NCBI GenBank assembly: GCA_014055525.1
Contig: WIAH01000009.1
Location: forward strand, 1 to 64,000
Direction: 5' to 3'
Length of the DNA stretch: 64,000 bases
Source: Nitrospira sp. CR1.3
GTDB taxonomy: Bacteria; Nitrospirota; Nitrospiria; Nitrospirales; Nitrospiraceae
The translations under genes and the position numbers were made by a program. The notes beneath the pieces were generated by a model. That model did not search any database and had not been told where the DNA came from. It worked only from the letters and a program-made list of their open reading frames with translations. Positions 15,725-25,288 of this stretch are shown one piece after another. Each line of letters opens with the position of its first letter. The stretch's first letter is position 1.

Positions 15725-17371
15725 CTAGAATCGAGACGACGCCAGCGTTACGTCGGCGTACGCCCAGGCCGTTTCGAACCGGGTTTCCACCACTCTGGCC
15801 TCATCATGCTTCTGCTGGGCTTTCAGGCTCTGCGCCAAGCCGAAAAGCGCCCAGCCGTTCTCGGGGAATCGTTTCAGGTCGGCTCGATATTCCCTCTCGG
15901 CCTCCGCCGGACGATGAGCCATCAGAAGCACCGCGCCGTGATACTGCCTGGTGGACAGCGGCCAGAGCGGGGGCTCGGAATACTGCAGTGCGTCTTCAAG
16001 CTTGACGGCTTCTTTCAGCGCCTTCACAGCTTCGTCGTAGCGCCCATGATGGGCGGCAAGATCCCCGGCCAGTAATCGTTCCGCGACCTTGAGCTGTTCC
16101 CGTTCGATCTTCTCCTCCGGAGAACGGGTGCGTCTCAGCTGCTTGGTGAGACCGGCCAACGCATGATGTTCCCCCGCTGCGCCCGGCAAACGTCCTGTCG
16201 CCGCCAAGGCCAGTCCTCGGCCCAGCCTCCAGACTCCCTCCATGAGGAGAAATCCTTTGGGCGGCGCCGGTTCCTTGAGAAGCTCATCCCAGCGACCGAA
16301 CCGGATCAACGAAAACAGCTTGGTCGGCAAATACTGCTCTTTGATACGATCCTTGCGGGCTTCGTCCTCGGTGATCGTCGCAAGCAGCGTACGCGAAACC
16401 TTGATCGATTCAACGCTCCGTCCTTCCATCATCAGAGAAGCCCATAAGAAGTGGAGGTTATGGCTGTAGTATCCATCCGCATAGTCGCCGGTGAGATGAT
16501 GATTGGCCAAATACTGCTCGTCGACTTGCGCGGCCTGCGCGTTGCGCTCAGCTGAGTCGTGGTACTTTCCAACCCTGGCATACACATGCGCGGGCATATG
16601 AACAAGATGGCCGGCGCCCGGCATAAGTCCCGGCAGCTTCTCAGCGCAAGGGAGGGCCCGCTCTGGTTGCGGCGAGGCTTCCACTGCATGGATGTAGAAA
16701 TGACAGGCTCCGGGATGGTCCTGATGGCTGGCCAGAACCGCTTCGAGTGTGGCGACGATTTCTTCCGTCCCGGACTTCGGCTTGCCGTCCGCCGTCCAGA
16801 GGTCCCAGGGCCGGAGATTCATCAAGGCTTCGGCAAACAAAGCCCCCGCGTCAGGATCTTCCGGGTACTTCCGCCAGACCACTCGCATCGCGTCGGCATA
16901 GCTCCTGTCCAGCGCGGCGCGCTTGAGGCTTTTTGTGGCGACATACCGTTTCGTCAGCGCATCAATGTAGGCGCGCTCGGAGTCGCCCGCTCTGTCGAGA
17001 CGGGCCCGTGCCTGCTTGACGGCGTCGACGGCGCGGCGCTCGTTTTCCTTCGACATGGCTGCGTTAATATTGGGTCCCAGCGCCAATGCGATTCCCCAAT
17101 GGGGCATCGCGGCCTGAGGATCCTGCCTGGCGGATTCCTCGAACGACCGGATGGCCTCCTCGTGGTTGAAGGCATAGACCAGCCGCAATCCTTGGTCAAA
17201 ATACTGCTGGGCCGTCTCCGAAGTCGTGGAGATCGGATGATGAAGTGTCCCGAGATTCTCGAACAGCGGAGGAGCGGCTTGAGCGCGTCCACAAGCGATC
17301 AGCAGGAATCCCACAATCAGGATCAGGGTGGGAAAACGCGGGCTGGCGGAATGTGGGCTGCTTGTCGACAT
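15725..17371 (-). CDS. Exported tetratricopeptide-repeat protein, about 550 residues
   Basis: A 548-residue protein with a signal peptide (about residues 1-32, ending in AQAAP) and TPR-type helices through the mature part. Notable are YFDQGLRLVYAFNHEEAIRSFEESARQDP at 57-85 (quoted in part), the MPHWGIALALGPNIN loop, and ACHFYIHAVEAS followed by GHLVHMPAHVYARVG. The latter His-rich stretches are characteristic of an uncharacterised bacterial family. It acts outside the cytoplasm; partner unknown. It is last in the TldD/TldE minus-strand run. Confidence 0.8.
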   Translation of the reverse strand: MSTSSPHSASPRFPTLILIVGFLLIACGRAQAAPPLFENLGTLHHPISTTSETAQQYFDQGLRLVYAFNHEEAIRSFEESARQDPQAAMPHWGIALALGPNINAAMSKENERRAVDAVKQARARLDRAGDSERAYIDALTKRYVATKSLKRAALDRSYADAMRVVWRKYPEDPDAGALFAEALMNLRPWDLWTADGKPKSGTEEIVATLEAVLASHQDHPGACHFYIHAVEASPQPERALPCAEKLPGLMPGAGHLVHMPAHVYARVGKYHDSAERNAQAAQVDEQYLANHHLTGDYADGYYSHNLHFLWASLMMEGRSVESIKVSRTLLATITEDEARKDRIKEQYLPTKLFSLIRFGRWDELLKEPAPPKGFLLMEGVWRLGRGLALAATGRLPGAAGEHHALAGLTKQLRRTRSPEEKIEREQLKVAERLLAGDLAAHHGRYDEAVKALKEAVKLEDALQYSEPPLWPLSTRQYHGAVLLMAHRPAEAEREYRADLKRFPENGWALFGLAQSLKAQQKHDEARVVETRFETAWAYADVTLASSRF

Positions 17372-17407
17372 GGGATGCGCGCGCCGGTAATGGACCGTCG
17401 ATCTCCG

Positions 17408-18748
17408 TCAGAATTTCGTCACGCTGGAGAAGTTGAAGTCCCGGATCAGCATCGCCGGTACGAGCAGCTTGCCTGTTTCCGAAGTCACCGCTTCGGCCGG
17501 TTCCGTCCAGGCCTCCAACTGGTTGAAGGCCCGTAGCGGACTCTCGTGAAACCGAAAGTTCTTCACCGCGGCGACGATCTGACCGTCTTCCACCAGAAAG
17601 GTACCATCTCTGGTCATGCCTGTCAGCGTCAAATCGGCGGGGTTCACAGTCCGGACGTACCAGAAGTTCGTGACGAGAATCGCGCGGTCCGCTTGTTTCA
17701 CGAGATCCTGAATTCTTGGAACCGACGGTCGCGTGGCGGACAGGCAAGGGGCTTCCATCGTGGGGATCGTCTTCACTCCGTGATTCCTGGCGGTAAAGCG
17801 GTCGTACGCCAGCTGCTTCAGTATGCCCTGCTCCACCCAGGTCGACATTTCGCTGGGCAGCCCTTCCGAGGTGAACCCGACCCCGAACAGATCCGAATGA
17901 TCCGGCAGATTCTGAAGGGTGAGCCGTTTGTCGAAGACCGCCCGACCGAGTTTTCCCGCGAACGGACTCGTCCCCTTATCGTGGGACTTCGCATCCAGCG
18001 TCCAGAGGACCCAAGTCAACAAACCCGCGACGGCCGCCGGCTCGAGGATCACGGAATAACGACCCGGCGGCAATTCACGAAGTTCGCCGCTGCGCTTGGC
18101 CTTGCCGATGGCCACGAGTGTGCGTTCCTGAATCCTGAGATGGTCGAGCGACCGGTGGGCTGCGGCGCTCCATCCCGTCGCATCTCCCGCCTGAACCGTC
18201 AGGCTGAATCGCGCATCCGTCCGTTCTTCGAAGGCAAAGAGTCCGTTGCCCGCCGCGATGCCGACAGACGACAGCGATGAGGACACGATGCCGGCCGTCT
18301 GGAGATTTTCAATCCGGCACTGCCCGATCGCCTCGTTCGCATACTCGAGTCGTCGCGCCGGTCCTGCCGCCACCGTTTCCGGCCGCGCTGTCGCTCGATG
18401 GGGAAAGGACCGGCCCTCGGGCGGCGGCAGATACTCCGGATCCTTCGGAGAGAGTTTCGCGGTACGCTCGGCCCTGTCCACGACATTCTGCAGCGCACCG
18501 GCCGTGAAATCGGTCGTGCTCGCCGTGCCCCGCCGGCCGTCGAAGGCGACGGTGACCGTCAGTGTTCCCCGTCTCGAATCGACGTTTTGGGTGACTTGAC
18601 TGTTGGCAAACCGTGTGGTGCCGCTGTGTTGATCCTGGAGCGCGACGATCGTGTCGTCGCCGGTCGAACGACGGAGCACGAGATCGGCGAGAAAGCGGAA
18701 CTCCTCACGACCGGTCATCTTGGGCCATGCCTTTCCCGGCGCGATCAT
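17408..18748 (-). CDS. TldE/PmbA-like protein
   Basis: A 446-residue member of the TldD/PmbA family lacking the HExxxH metal site, as expected for the non-catalytic TldE partner. Conserved parts include the C-terminal TNFWYVRTVNPADLTLTGMTRDGTFLVEDGQI region (cited in pieces) and FHESPLRAF. TldD and TldE form a metalloprotease heterodimer that trims peptides such as microcin precursors and CcdA. It begins seven bases after tldD, so both are co-translated. Substrate here unknown. Confidence 0.9.
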   Translation of the reverse strand: MIAPGKAWPKMTGREEFRFLADLVLRRSTGDDTIVALQDQHSGTTRFANSQVTQNVDSRRGTLTVTVAFDGRRGTASTTDFTAGALQNVVDRAERTAKLSPKDPEYLPPPEGRSFPHRATARPETVAAGPARRLEYANEAIGQCRIENLQTAGIVSSSLSSVGIAAGNGLFAFEERTDARFSLTVQAGDATGWSAAAHRSLDHLRIQERTLVAIGKAKRSGELRELPPGRYSVILEPAAVAGLLTWVLWTLDAKSHDKGTSPFAGKLGRAVFDKRLTLQNLPDHSDLFGVGFTSEGLPSEMSTWVEQGILKQLAYDRFTARNHGVKTIPTMEAPCLSATRPSVPRIQDLVKQADRAILVTNFWYVRTVNPADLTLTGMTRDGTFLVEDGQIVAAVKNFRFHESPLRAFNQLEAWTEPAEAVTSETGKLLVPAMLIRDFNFSSVTKF

Positions 18749-18755
18749 GATGAAT

Positions 18756-20201
18756 TTACCCTTTGATCACATCGACCCGCCTGAAGCGGGCCGGAGAAGC
18801 CGCATGCGTCATCCAGCCGGACTGACCGGGCTGCCCTTTGCCGCACGTGATGAAACCGAATCGGCGGCGGTGCGCCCGGTCAGCCACCCCGTCGCAACTC
18901 CTCCAAAAATCCGGCGTGATGCCGTGATAAATCACGTCCCGCAACATGTGCGTGCGCTTTCCGTCCTCGATCAGCCAGAAGGCATCCCCGCCGAACTGGA
19001 AGTTATACCGCCGCTGGTCGATGCTGTATGACCCGTGGCCTTCGATATAGATGCCCCTCTTCACATCGCTGATGAGATCCTCGAGCGATTCCCCGCCCGG
19101 CTCCAATCCGATGTTCGCAATCCGCACCATCGGCACGGTTCCCCAGCCGTCCGCTCGATTGGAGCCTCGGGATCTGGTTTCACCGATCCTCGCCGCTGTT
19201 TCACGGTTCGTGCAGTACCCGACAAAAACCCCCTCTCTGACAATATCCCACTTCTGACATGCCACTCCGTCGTCGTCATAGCCGGTCGCAGCCAAGGTTT
19301 CCGGCTCAGTGTTATCCGCGACGAGATTGACGAGCGGAGAGCCGTATCGGAAGGTGCCGCGTTTGTCCGGAGTCAGGAAACTCGTGCCGGCGTAATTGGC
19401 CTCATAGCCTAGTGCGCGATCGAGTTCGCTCGGATGACCGCAGGATTCGTGCATCGTCAGCGAGAGATGTTCTCCATCGAGCACGAGGTCGTACCGGCCA
19501 GGCTGCACCGCTGGAGCCTTCACCTTTTCAACGGCCTGCGCCGCAACGCGCGGGGCCTCTGCCAGAAGTTGTGCGTCTTCGATCAACTCGTAGCCGGTTC
19601 GCAGATGCGGCGTGCTGAAACTGCGTGACGCAAAACGCCCGTCATGCTTCGCGGTCGCCGAAAATTCCCCCTGCACTGCCAGCAGATCAAAGTCCAGCTG
19701 TGACCCTTCGCTCGACATGAAGAGTTTCCGATCCCGACGGGCCCAAAGACTGGCGCGGCTCCGGACCACTTCGGATTGGCGCTGCACATAGTCCATGACT
19801 TCGCACAACAATGCCGACTTTTGCTCCAGTGAAACGGCAAAGGGATCAATGCGGTGAGCGGTCACGACGCGGTCTCGATGAACCGGTTCTTCCACCAAGA
19901 TCACTTTTTCACGGGCCAACGACGCAGAGCCGCGGGCGATGTCCACCGCGAGGTCCGCCACACGCGGGACTTCTTCGAGCGACAGAATCGAACTCGCGGC
20001 AAATCCCCATCCGCCGTGGTAGAGCACGCGGATACCGAACCCCTTGTCTTCAGCGTCGCGAATCGATGCGATGCGGCGATCCTCGCCCTCGATGGTCTGT
20101 ATGGTGCTGTTCTGTACCCGGATATCGCCGTAGTCCGCGCCGGCCGCGCGAATGCGGTTCAGTGCGAGCTCGGCAAGTTCAGCCCAGTCCGATGTGCTCA
20201 T
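18756..20201 (-). CDS. tldD: TldD metalloprotease
   Basis: A 481-residue zinc protease subunit. The HExxxH motif is HESCGH at 251-256, within LSLTMHESCGHPSEL, and downstream GYDDDGVACQKWDIVREGVFVGY and the FGGDAFWLIEDGK and FITCGKGQPGQ motifs match TldD. It should function with the TldE-like protein immediately downstream to degrade unfolded or leader peptides in the cytoplasm. No peptide-maturation genes are seen beside it. Its length is as usual. Confidence 0.93.
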   Translation of the reverse strand: MSTSDWAELAELALNRIRAAGADYGDIRVQNSTIQTIEGEDRRIASIRDAEDKGFGIRVLYHGGWGFAASSILSLEEVPRVADLAVDIARGSASLAREKVILVEEPVHRDRVVTAHRIDPFAVSLEQKSALLCEVMDYVQRQSEVVRSRASLWARRDRKLFMSSEGSQLDFDLLAVQGEFSATAKHDGRFASRSFSTPHLRTGYELIEDAQLLAEAPRVAAQAVEKVKAPAVQPGRYDLVLDGEHLSLTMHESCGHPSELDRALGYEANYAGTSFLTPDKRGTFRYGSPLVNLVADNTEPETLAATGYDDDGVACQKWDIVREGVFVGYCTNRETAARIGETRSRGSNRADGWGTVPMVRIANIGLEPGGESLEDLISDVKRGIYIEGHGSYSIDQRRYNFQFGGDAFWLIEDGKRTHMLRDVIYHGITPDFWRSCDGVADRAHRRRFGFITCGKGQPGQSGWMTHAASPARFRRVDVIKG

Positions 20202-20278
20202 CGTCCCAACGTCGAATCGACCGGTTTGTCAGCACCAGTATACCAAGGCGTGCGAGCATGCGGCGCCGGAAACCGACG

Positions 20279-21823
20279 CTAGAGACTGTTTCCCGTTCTG
20301 GTAGCCTCGATGAACTGCTCGGTCGAGTCATCGAGGGCGCGCCCCCTCCGTCCTTTCGGCGGGAGGATGTACAGGAGCTTCGAGTTCGTAGGCTTCCGGA
20401 CGACTGGTGGAAGGGACATTTCATACGACAACGGACGCTGGTGATCGGCCATCTGCAGTTTCGGGTCATACACGCTGTTGAACTTCCACAGCATCTTTAC
20501 AAAGTTGGTCTGCCCGCGCATCAGATGTTCTGCCGCGAGTTTCGCCGTCGATTTAAGCGCAGCCCAACCGAGGTGCTTCTTGTTGAGAATTTGCTGAGTC
20601 CTCACCAGCTCCTCATAAAATTCCGGAAGCGGGAGCCTGGTCGGCAACACGGCATGCTGAATATCGAAGAGACGGTAGTCCCGGGTCTGGAACTTGCGCG
20701 ACTCCGTGTGCCAGCTCTCGGTTCCGGGGTACGGAGTGTTGACGCTGATGTTCACGATCTCCGGGATGTCCAAGCACCATTGGCGAATCACCTCGAATCG
20801 CTTACGATCCCAGTCGGGATCAGCGATCAAATTGATGGCCACGGTGATGCCGAGGGAACGGGCACATTCCAGCGCCTCGAAGTTCTTCCCCAGCGAGATT
20901 CGCTTTCGATGCATCCGGAGCCCTTCCTCATCGATTGCTTCGACGCCCAAAAACATGTACTGCAGTCCCAGCGTCTTCCAAAACTTAAACACCTCCTTGT
21001 TGCGCAACAAGACGTCGCCGCGCGTTTCCATGTAGTACTGTTTCTTGATCCCCCGCCGCGCGATGGCTTCGCCGATTTCCAGTCCCTGCTTGGCCTGAAT
21101 GAAGGCGACATCGTCGACCAGGAAGACTCCGGGTTCCCGGACCCGTTCCAGCTCTTCCACGGCTTTTCCCGGGCTGACCATCCGGTAACTGCGACCATAA
21201 AACGTCCAGGCGCTGCAGAAGGAGCAATCCCAGGGACAGCCGCGTGCGAATTCGACGGAGGCGCAGGGGTCCAGAACGCCGATGAAGTACTTGCGCCGGT
21301 GTCTGAGCAGATCGCGCGCGGGGCGCAGATCGTCGAGGCTCTCGACGAACTGTGGCGCAGGCCCCTCACCGTCGAGGGTCACGACCCCGGGAACGCTCAT
21401 GATCGCCTTGCGGTCATGCTCCACCGCCGACAACAGTTTGGGAACTGAAACCTCCCCTTCGCCCTTGAGCACGCAATCGATCGCGCCTTCCGCGTGTTCC
21501 AGAAGCTCCCGCGCCACAAAAGACGCGCTGTGCCCGCCCGCGAAGACGAACGCGTTCGGATGCTCTTTCCTTGTCGACTTGGCAAGATCCACGATCTCCG
21601 GCACATTCGCCAGGTAGTTGCATGAAAAGGCGATGACGTCGGGTTTCCATGTCCGGACGAGCGCCAGATAGTCCTTCCAGGTTTCGACCTGAAGATCGAT
21701 GAGGCGGACGTCGTGACCCGCTTCGCGAACCGCTTGGGCCACCAGTTCAAGCCCGAGAGGCTCGAGGCGGAGGTAGATCTTGGTGTACATGAGAGGGCCG
21801 GGATGGACGGCTAGGCATTTCAT
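20279..21823 (-). CDS. hpnR: Radical SAM hopanoid C-3 methylase-like protein
   Basis: A 514-residue B12-binding radical SAM enzyme. It opens with LAVHPGPLMYTKIYLRLEPLGLELVA (first part quoted), which I recognise as the HpnR N-terminus. A cobalamin-type domain fills about 20-140. The [4Fe-4S] motif is Cys196-xxx-Cys200-xx-Cys203 (RGCPWDCSFC). HpnR adds a methyl group at C-3 of hopanoids, which stabilise membranes. The ribosome site GGGAGGAGG and a promoter lie upstream. No other hopanoid gene is nearby, so the substrate assignment rests on family likeness. Confidence 0.85.
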   Translation of the reverse strand: MKCLAVHPGPLMYTKIYLRLEPLGLELVAQAVREAGHDVRLIDLQVETWKDYLALVRTWKPDVIAFSCNYLANVPEIVDLAKSTRKEHPNAFVFAGGHSASFVARELLEHAEGAIDCVLKGEGEVSVPKLLSAVEHDRKAIMSVPGVVTLDGEGPAPQFVESLDDLRPARDLLRHRRKYFIGVLDPCASVEFARGCPWDCSFCSAWTFYGRSYRMVSPGKAVEELERVREPGVFLVDDVAFIQAKQGLEIGEAIARRGIKKQYYMETRGDVLLRNKEVFKFWKTLGLQYMFLGVEAIDEEGLRMHRKRISLGKNFEALECARSLGITVAINLIADPDWDRKRFEVIRQWCLDIPEIVNISVNTPYPGTESWHTESRKFQTRDYRLFDIQHAVLPTRLPLPEFYEELVRTQQILNKKHLGWAALKSTAKLAAEHLMRGQTNFVKMLWKFNSVYDPKLQMADHQRPLSYEMSLPPVVRKPTNSKLLYILPPKGRRGRALDDSTEQFIEATRTGNSL

Positions 21824-21870
21824 CGTCTGAAACCTCCTCCCTTGAAGCTAGTCGAACCGCCGAGAGGAGG

Positions 21871-21900
21871 ATTCTAGCCAGACCGATCAGCCCGCTTCAA
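21871..21900 (-). promoter_or_regulatory. Candidate promoter of hpnR
   Basis: On the minus strand TTGAAG (21895-21900) is followed after 18 bases by TAGAAT (21871-21876), a good sigma-70 match. Transcription would start near 21865, leaving about 40 bases of leader that carry the GGAGG ribosome site. It overlaps the gap after the GDPD gene, so hpnR may be transcribed separately from it. Confidence 0.5.
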
Positions 21901-21921
21901 CTAACTAGTAAGGGGGACTCT

Positions 21922-23004
21922 TCAGTACCCTATTCTGTTCCACAGTTCTTCAAGATCGCCGTGCGCCGTCCTGCCATAAAGAGAGAGAGCCAGTTCGGTT
22001 CGATCAGTAAAGAGACCGTCCGCGCCGCTCAATGTCGCCATCCACATTTCCCACCGATCGTTGATGGTCCAAGGATGGACGAATAGTCCGGCCCGATGCG
22101 CCATGCCCGTCTGCCAAGGCCAGGTCGTCATGTACCGTCGTGGCGCATCCTCGACCGACCAATGAGGACCGAAGGCCCGGCGGGATCCCCAGGTCCCGAT
22201 CCCCGCGCCGAGTTCGGCCGCCCTCCTGATAAGGGAATCCAATCCCTCTTTGCTCACCATGATTTCATCGATGAGAAGCGTGCGGGGGACCTGGGGAACA
22301 AGTTCCTTGAGCCGGACCAGACTCTCCGGTTCAAAGGACTGAAAAATCACCCGTGACCCGACCACGGACCCGGTCCGACCTATCCAGCCTCGATCGACCA
22401 GCGATTCGACCAGTTGCCGTTCGATACCTGGAAAGAGGTGCGCGGCCTTTGTCTCGATGTACAGGCCTGGCCGGTGCGAGCCGGACTCGGCCGCTTCGAT
22501 CACTTCCTCCAACCGAAGAATTCGAAGACCGGTGAACGAACGACGCGCTCGTTCCGGAAATTTCCGGTTAAACCAGGAGCCGGCATCGAGCCGCTGGAGT
22601 TCTGCAAAGGTGAAGGTATCGATCGCATCTTTCTCGCGCCCTGGAAAGACTTCCGCCGCATCCGTCGTTCGGGAGAGGTCATGGTCATGCAGGGCGATAA
22701 GGATGCCGTCCTTCGTGCGCTGAAGGTCGATTTCAAGATAGTCCGCGCCCAGCTCACGGGCCATGAGGAAGGCCGGGAGCGTTCCTTCCGGTGCAAGGTA
22801 GGAGGCTCCGCGATGCGCGATAATGGCGGGACGGGGAATGCCCAAAGCCCTGACCACCTGCTTCCCACGCCAAGGCGCGCTGAGCAGTCCGGAAGCCACC
22901 AGCGTCGCTGTGGCCATGAGCGCGAGACCGGATGCCGCCGCAAGAAGAATCTTGATTCCGTCCGTCACGGGCGTCTTCTTCGACCATTCCGGACTTTCTG
23001 TCAA
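21922..23004 (-). CDS. Glycerophosphodiester phosphodiesterase
   Basis: A 360-residue GDPD-family enzyme that hydrolyses glycerophosphodiesters to glycerol 3-phosphate and an alcohol. The active-site motifs are IIAHRGASYLAPEGTL (about 62-76) and LEIDLQRTKDGILIALHDHDLSRTTD (about 91-115, quoted in part). An N-terminal transmembrane segment (about 17-43) anchors the catalytic domain, probably facing the periplasm. It is divergent from the Zn-ribbon regulator gene and upstream of hpnR by 98 bases; both concern lipids, a possible but unproven link. Confidence 0.88.
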   Translation of the reverse strand: MTESPEWSKKTPVTDGIKILLAAASGLALMATATLVASGLLSAPWRGKQVVRALGIPRPAIIAHRGASYLAPEGTLPAFLMARELGADYLEIDLQRTKDGILIALHDHDLSRTTDAAEVFPGREKDAIDTFTFAELQRLDAGSWFNRKFPERARRSFTGLRILRLEEVIEAAESGSHRPGLYIETKAAHLFPGIERQLVESLVDRGWIGRTGSVVGSRVIFQSFEPESLVRLKELVPQVPRTLLIDEIMVSKEGLDSLIRRAAELGAGIGTWGSRRAFGPHWSVEDAPRRYMTTWPWQTGMAHRAGLFVHPWTINDRWEMWMATLSGADGLFTDRTELALSLYGRTAHGDLEELWNRIGY

Positions 23005-23086
23005 GGAGCACGATCTCGAAATCGATCAAGCGGTCCGGGGGATTGCTTGGCTTTTGAGCGCGAAATGCCTATCATCTTTCGTCAAG

Positions 23087-23389
23087 ATGCTGCGACCGGA
23101 ACAGACTGTGCGCCAACGGATCATGGACCTCCTTACCGGCACGTTCCGGTCCTCGCGACAACTGGCCGAGCTGTCGGGCATCAGCGAGCGGCAGGTAGAG
23201 GAACATCTCGGTCACATCGTGAAATCGGTCGCGCGCGACCGCTCCCGCCGGTTCATGCTGCAGCCCTCCGGATGCCAGAACTGCGGCTTTCTGTTCCGCC
23301 AGCGCACACGCCTGACGCGTCCCAGCCGATGCCCGCAGTGCCGGAATGAATCGATTTCTGCGCCACGGTATAAGATCGAGACCGGTTGA
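23087..23389 (+). CDS. HTH/zinc-ribbon regulator (COG3357 type)
   Basis: A 100-residue protein. The N-terminal half is a winged-helix-like HTH (SRQLAELSGISERQVEEHLGHI, about 21-43; quoted as a range), and the C-terminal half a zinc ribbon with CQNCG and CPQC pairs (about 64-90). This matches predicted archaeal/bacterial regulators of an HTH fused to a Zn ribbon. The start MLRPEQ was chosen because the longer frame is the antisense of the GDPD gene. The target is unknown. Confidence 0.75.
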   Translation: MLRPEQTVRQRIMDLLTGTFRSSRQLAELSGISERQVEEHLGHIVKSVARDRSRRFMLQPSGCQNCGFLFRQRTRLTRPSRCPQCRNESISAPRYKIETG

Positions 23390-23496
23390 TCGTTGCGCCT
23401 TCGCTGCTTTTCTCATTTCTCTAGGGCCGGTCCGCAACTTCGTTTACGTTAAGGAAACAGCGGTTCTGACCAGTCTGAATTCAGCCGAGGGCACCA

Positions 23497-25059
23497 ATGA
23501 AATTCGATCTTCGCCTCTCTTGGGATACCCTCAGACATGACCTGCTGGCCTCGGTCGTCGTATTTCTGGTCGCGCTGCCTCTGTGCATGGGCATTGCCGT
23601 GGCATCCGGCGCTCCTCCCGCCAGCGGCATCATCACAGGCATTATCGGGGGGCTGGTGGTCGGCGCCCTTGCCGGCTGTCCGCTGCAGGTAAGCGGGCCC
23701 GCCGCCGGCCTTACGGTCATCGTCTACGAGATTATTCAAGAACAGGGAATGGAGAGGCTGGCCGTGATCGTTCTGCTCGCCGGCATCATTCAAATGAAAT
23801 GGGCCTGGCTTCAACTGGGGCAGTGGTTTCGTGCGATTTCTCCAGCCGTCGTGCACGGCATGCTGGCCGGAATCGGCGTGCTGATTTTCGCCAGTCAGTT
23901 TCACATCATGATCGACGACGTGCCCAAGGGCTCCGGTTTGGAGAATCTGGTGACCTTGCCTTCGGCAATATGGAAAGGTCTGGTGGAAGACGACAGCACC
24001 CCGATGAACCATCACCTCGCGGCGCGGATCGGGGTCCTGACCATCGCCGGCATCGTCTTTTGGAATCTTTACGCTCCTCGAACGCTCAAGGCGATTCCCT
24101 CGGTCCTGCTCGGTGTGTCGCTGGCAACGGCGACCACGATCCTATTGGGTCTCGATATCACGCACATCCAGGTTCGAGACAATCTGCTCACCATCGTTCA
24201 ACCGCCCTCGTTCGATTCGCTTCGTCATCTGCTGGATCCCGCCGTGCTCGGTGAGGCCTTGGCCCTGGCGCTGATCGCCAGCGTGGAAACGCTGCTCTCG
24301 GCGACGGCGGTGGACCAGCTCCACCACGGCCCCCGTACGCGCTACAACAAGGAACTCTTCGCGCAGGGCTCCGGCAACGTACTGTGCGGGCTGTTGGGCG
24401 TGCTGCCGATGACGGGCGTGATTGTCCGAAGCGCAGCCAACGTCGAGGCCGGCGGACGCACGCGCGCCTCCGCCATGATGCACGGTGGGTGGCTCCTGCT
24501 CTTTGTGTCGCTTCTCCCCTTCATTCTTCGGCTCATTCCCACAGCATGTTTGGGCGCCGTGCTCGTCTTTACGGGATACAAGTTAATGAACGTCAAGGCC
24601 GTGAGAGAACTCCAGCGGCATGGACGAAGCGAAGTGTTGATCTATGCCGCCACGCTCGGCATGATCGTCGCCACGAATCTGTTGACGGGCGTGCTCGTCG
24701 GGGTCGGGCTGGCGATCGCCAAGCTGCTCTATACGACTCAGAATCTCGACACGTATCTGGAACACGACACGGACAACGGGAAGCTGACGCTGAATCTACA
24801 AGGGATTGCGACGTTCGTCAGCCTGCCTCGCCTGGCCACGGCGCTCGAACAGGTGCCGACGTTCGCCGATCTCCAGGTCCGGTTCTCGTCGCTCCGCCAT
24901 ATCGATCATGCCTGCTTGAATCTTCTCGAGTCCTGGGCGAAACTCCATCGGGCATCCGGCGGGAAAGTCGACCTGGATTGGGACAAGCTCAACGGGTTGT
25001 CGTACCACGCGAGAAAGGACGTCCGCCAAGCCACGGGCTGGCGGAAATGGATTCAATAG
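23497..25059 (+). CDS. SulP-family anion transporter
   Basis: A 520-residue membrane protein with about 10-12 transmembrane helices. It shows the SulP opening VVVFLVALPLCMGIAVASGAPP and the LQVSGPAAGLTVIV motif, plus the conserved ASVETLLSATAVD and GVIVRSAANVEAG region. The C-terminal 90 residues form a shortened STAS-like domain. SulP proteins carry sulfate, bicarbonate or other anions. In an autotroph a bicarbonate role is plausible, but the sequence does not decide. A small lipoprotein gene follows after 7 bases. Confidence 0.88.
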   Translation: MKFDLRLSWDTLRHDLLASVVVFLVALPLCMGIAVASGAPPASGIITGIIGGLVVGALAGCPLQVSGPAAGLTVIVYEIIQEQGMERLAVIVLLAGIIQMKWAWLQLGQWFRAISPAVVHGMLAGIGVLIFASQFHIMIDDVPKGSGLENLVTLPSAIWKGLVEDDSTPMNHHLAARIGVLTIAGIVFWNLYAPRTLKAIPSVLLGVSLATATTILLGLDITHIQVRDNLLTIVQPPSFDSLRHLLDPAVLGEALALALIASVETLLSATAVDQLHHGPRTRYNKELFAQGSGNVLCGLLGVLPMTGVIVRSAANVEAGGRTRASAMMHGGWLLLFVSLLPFILRLIPTACLGAVLVFTGYKLMNVKAVRELQRHGRSEVLIYAATLGMIVATNLLTGVLVGVGLAIAKLLYTTQNLDTYLEHDTDNGKLTLNLQGIATFVSLPRLATALEQVPTFADLQVRFSSLRHIDHACLNLLESWAKLHRASGGKVDLDWDKLNGLSYHARKDVRQATGWRKWIQ

Positions 25060-25066
25060 GAGAGTC

Positions 25067-25288
25067 ATGCATCTCTTGCTCGCCGTCGTCCTCTGCGCCG
25101 TAGGGTTTCTTGCATCAGGCTGTACCGGCGACAAGCCGAAGGAGCTGCTGGACACCGCGGAGTTCGAAGAACGGCAGATGAACCTGCCCCACGCGAAACA
25201 ACTCTACGAAGACATCATCCGATTATATCCTTCGAGCAAGGAAGCCGACGTCGCGCGCACGCGACTGACCGCGCTTAATCGCGAGTAG
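25067..25288 (+). CDS. Small lipoprotein with one TPR-like unit
   Basis: A 73-residue protein. The signal MHLLLAVVLCAVGFLASGC ends in a textbook lipobox (LASGC), so the mature protein is about 54 residues and membrane-anchored. The rest, FEERQMNLPHAKQLYEDIIRLYP (given in part), resembles a single TPR hairpin of the BamD/YbgF sort. AGGAG precedes the ATG. It is probably co-transcribed with the SulP gene. The end overlaps the convergent DUF1295 gene by 14 bases. Confidence 0.75.
   Translation: MHLLLAVVLCAVGFLASGCTGDKPKELLDTAEFEERQMNLPHAKQLYEDIIRLYPSSKEADVARTRLTALNRE

Noticed and set aside
19811-21448. A 545-codon plus-strand frame opposite tldD and hpnR
   Set aside because: It covers two real genes on the other strand and the gap between; no domain can be seen.
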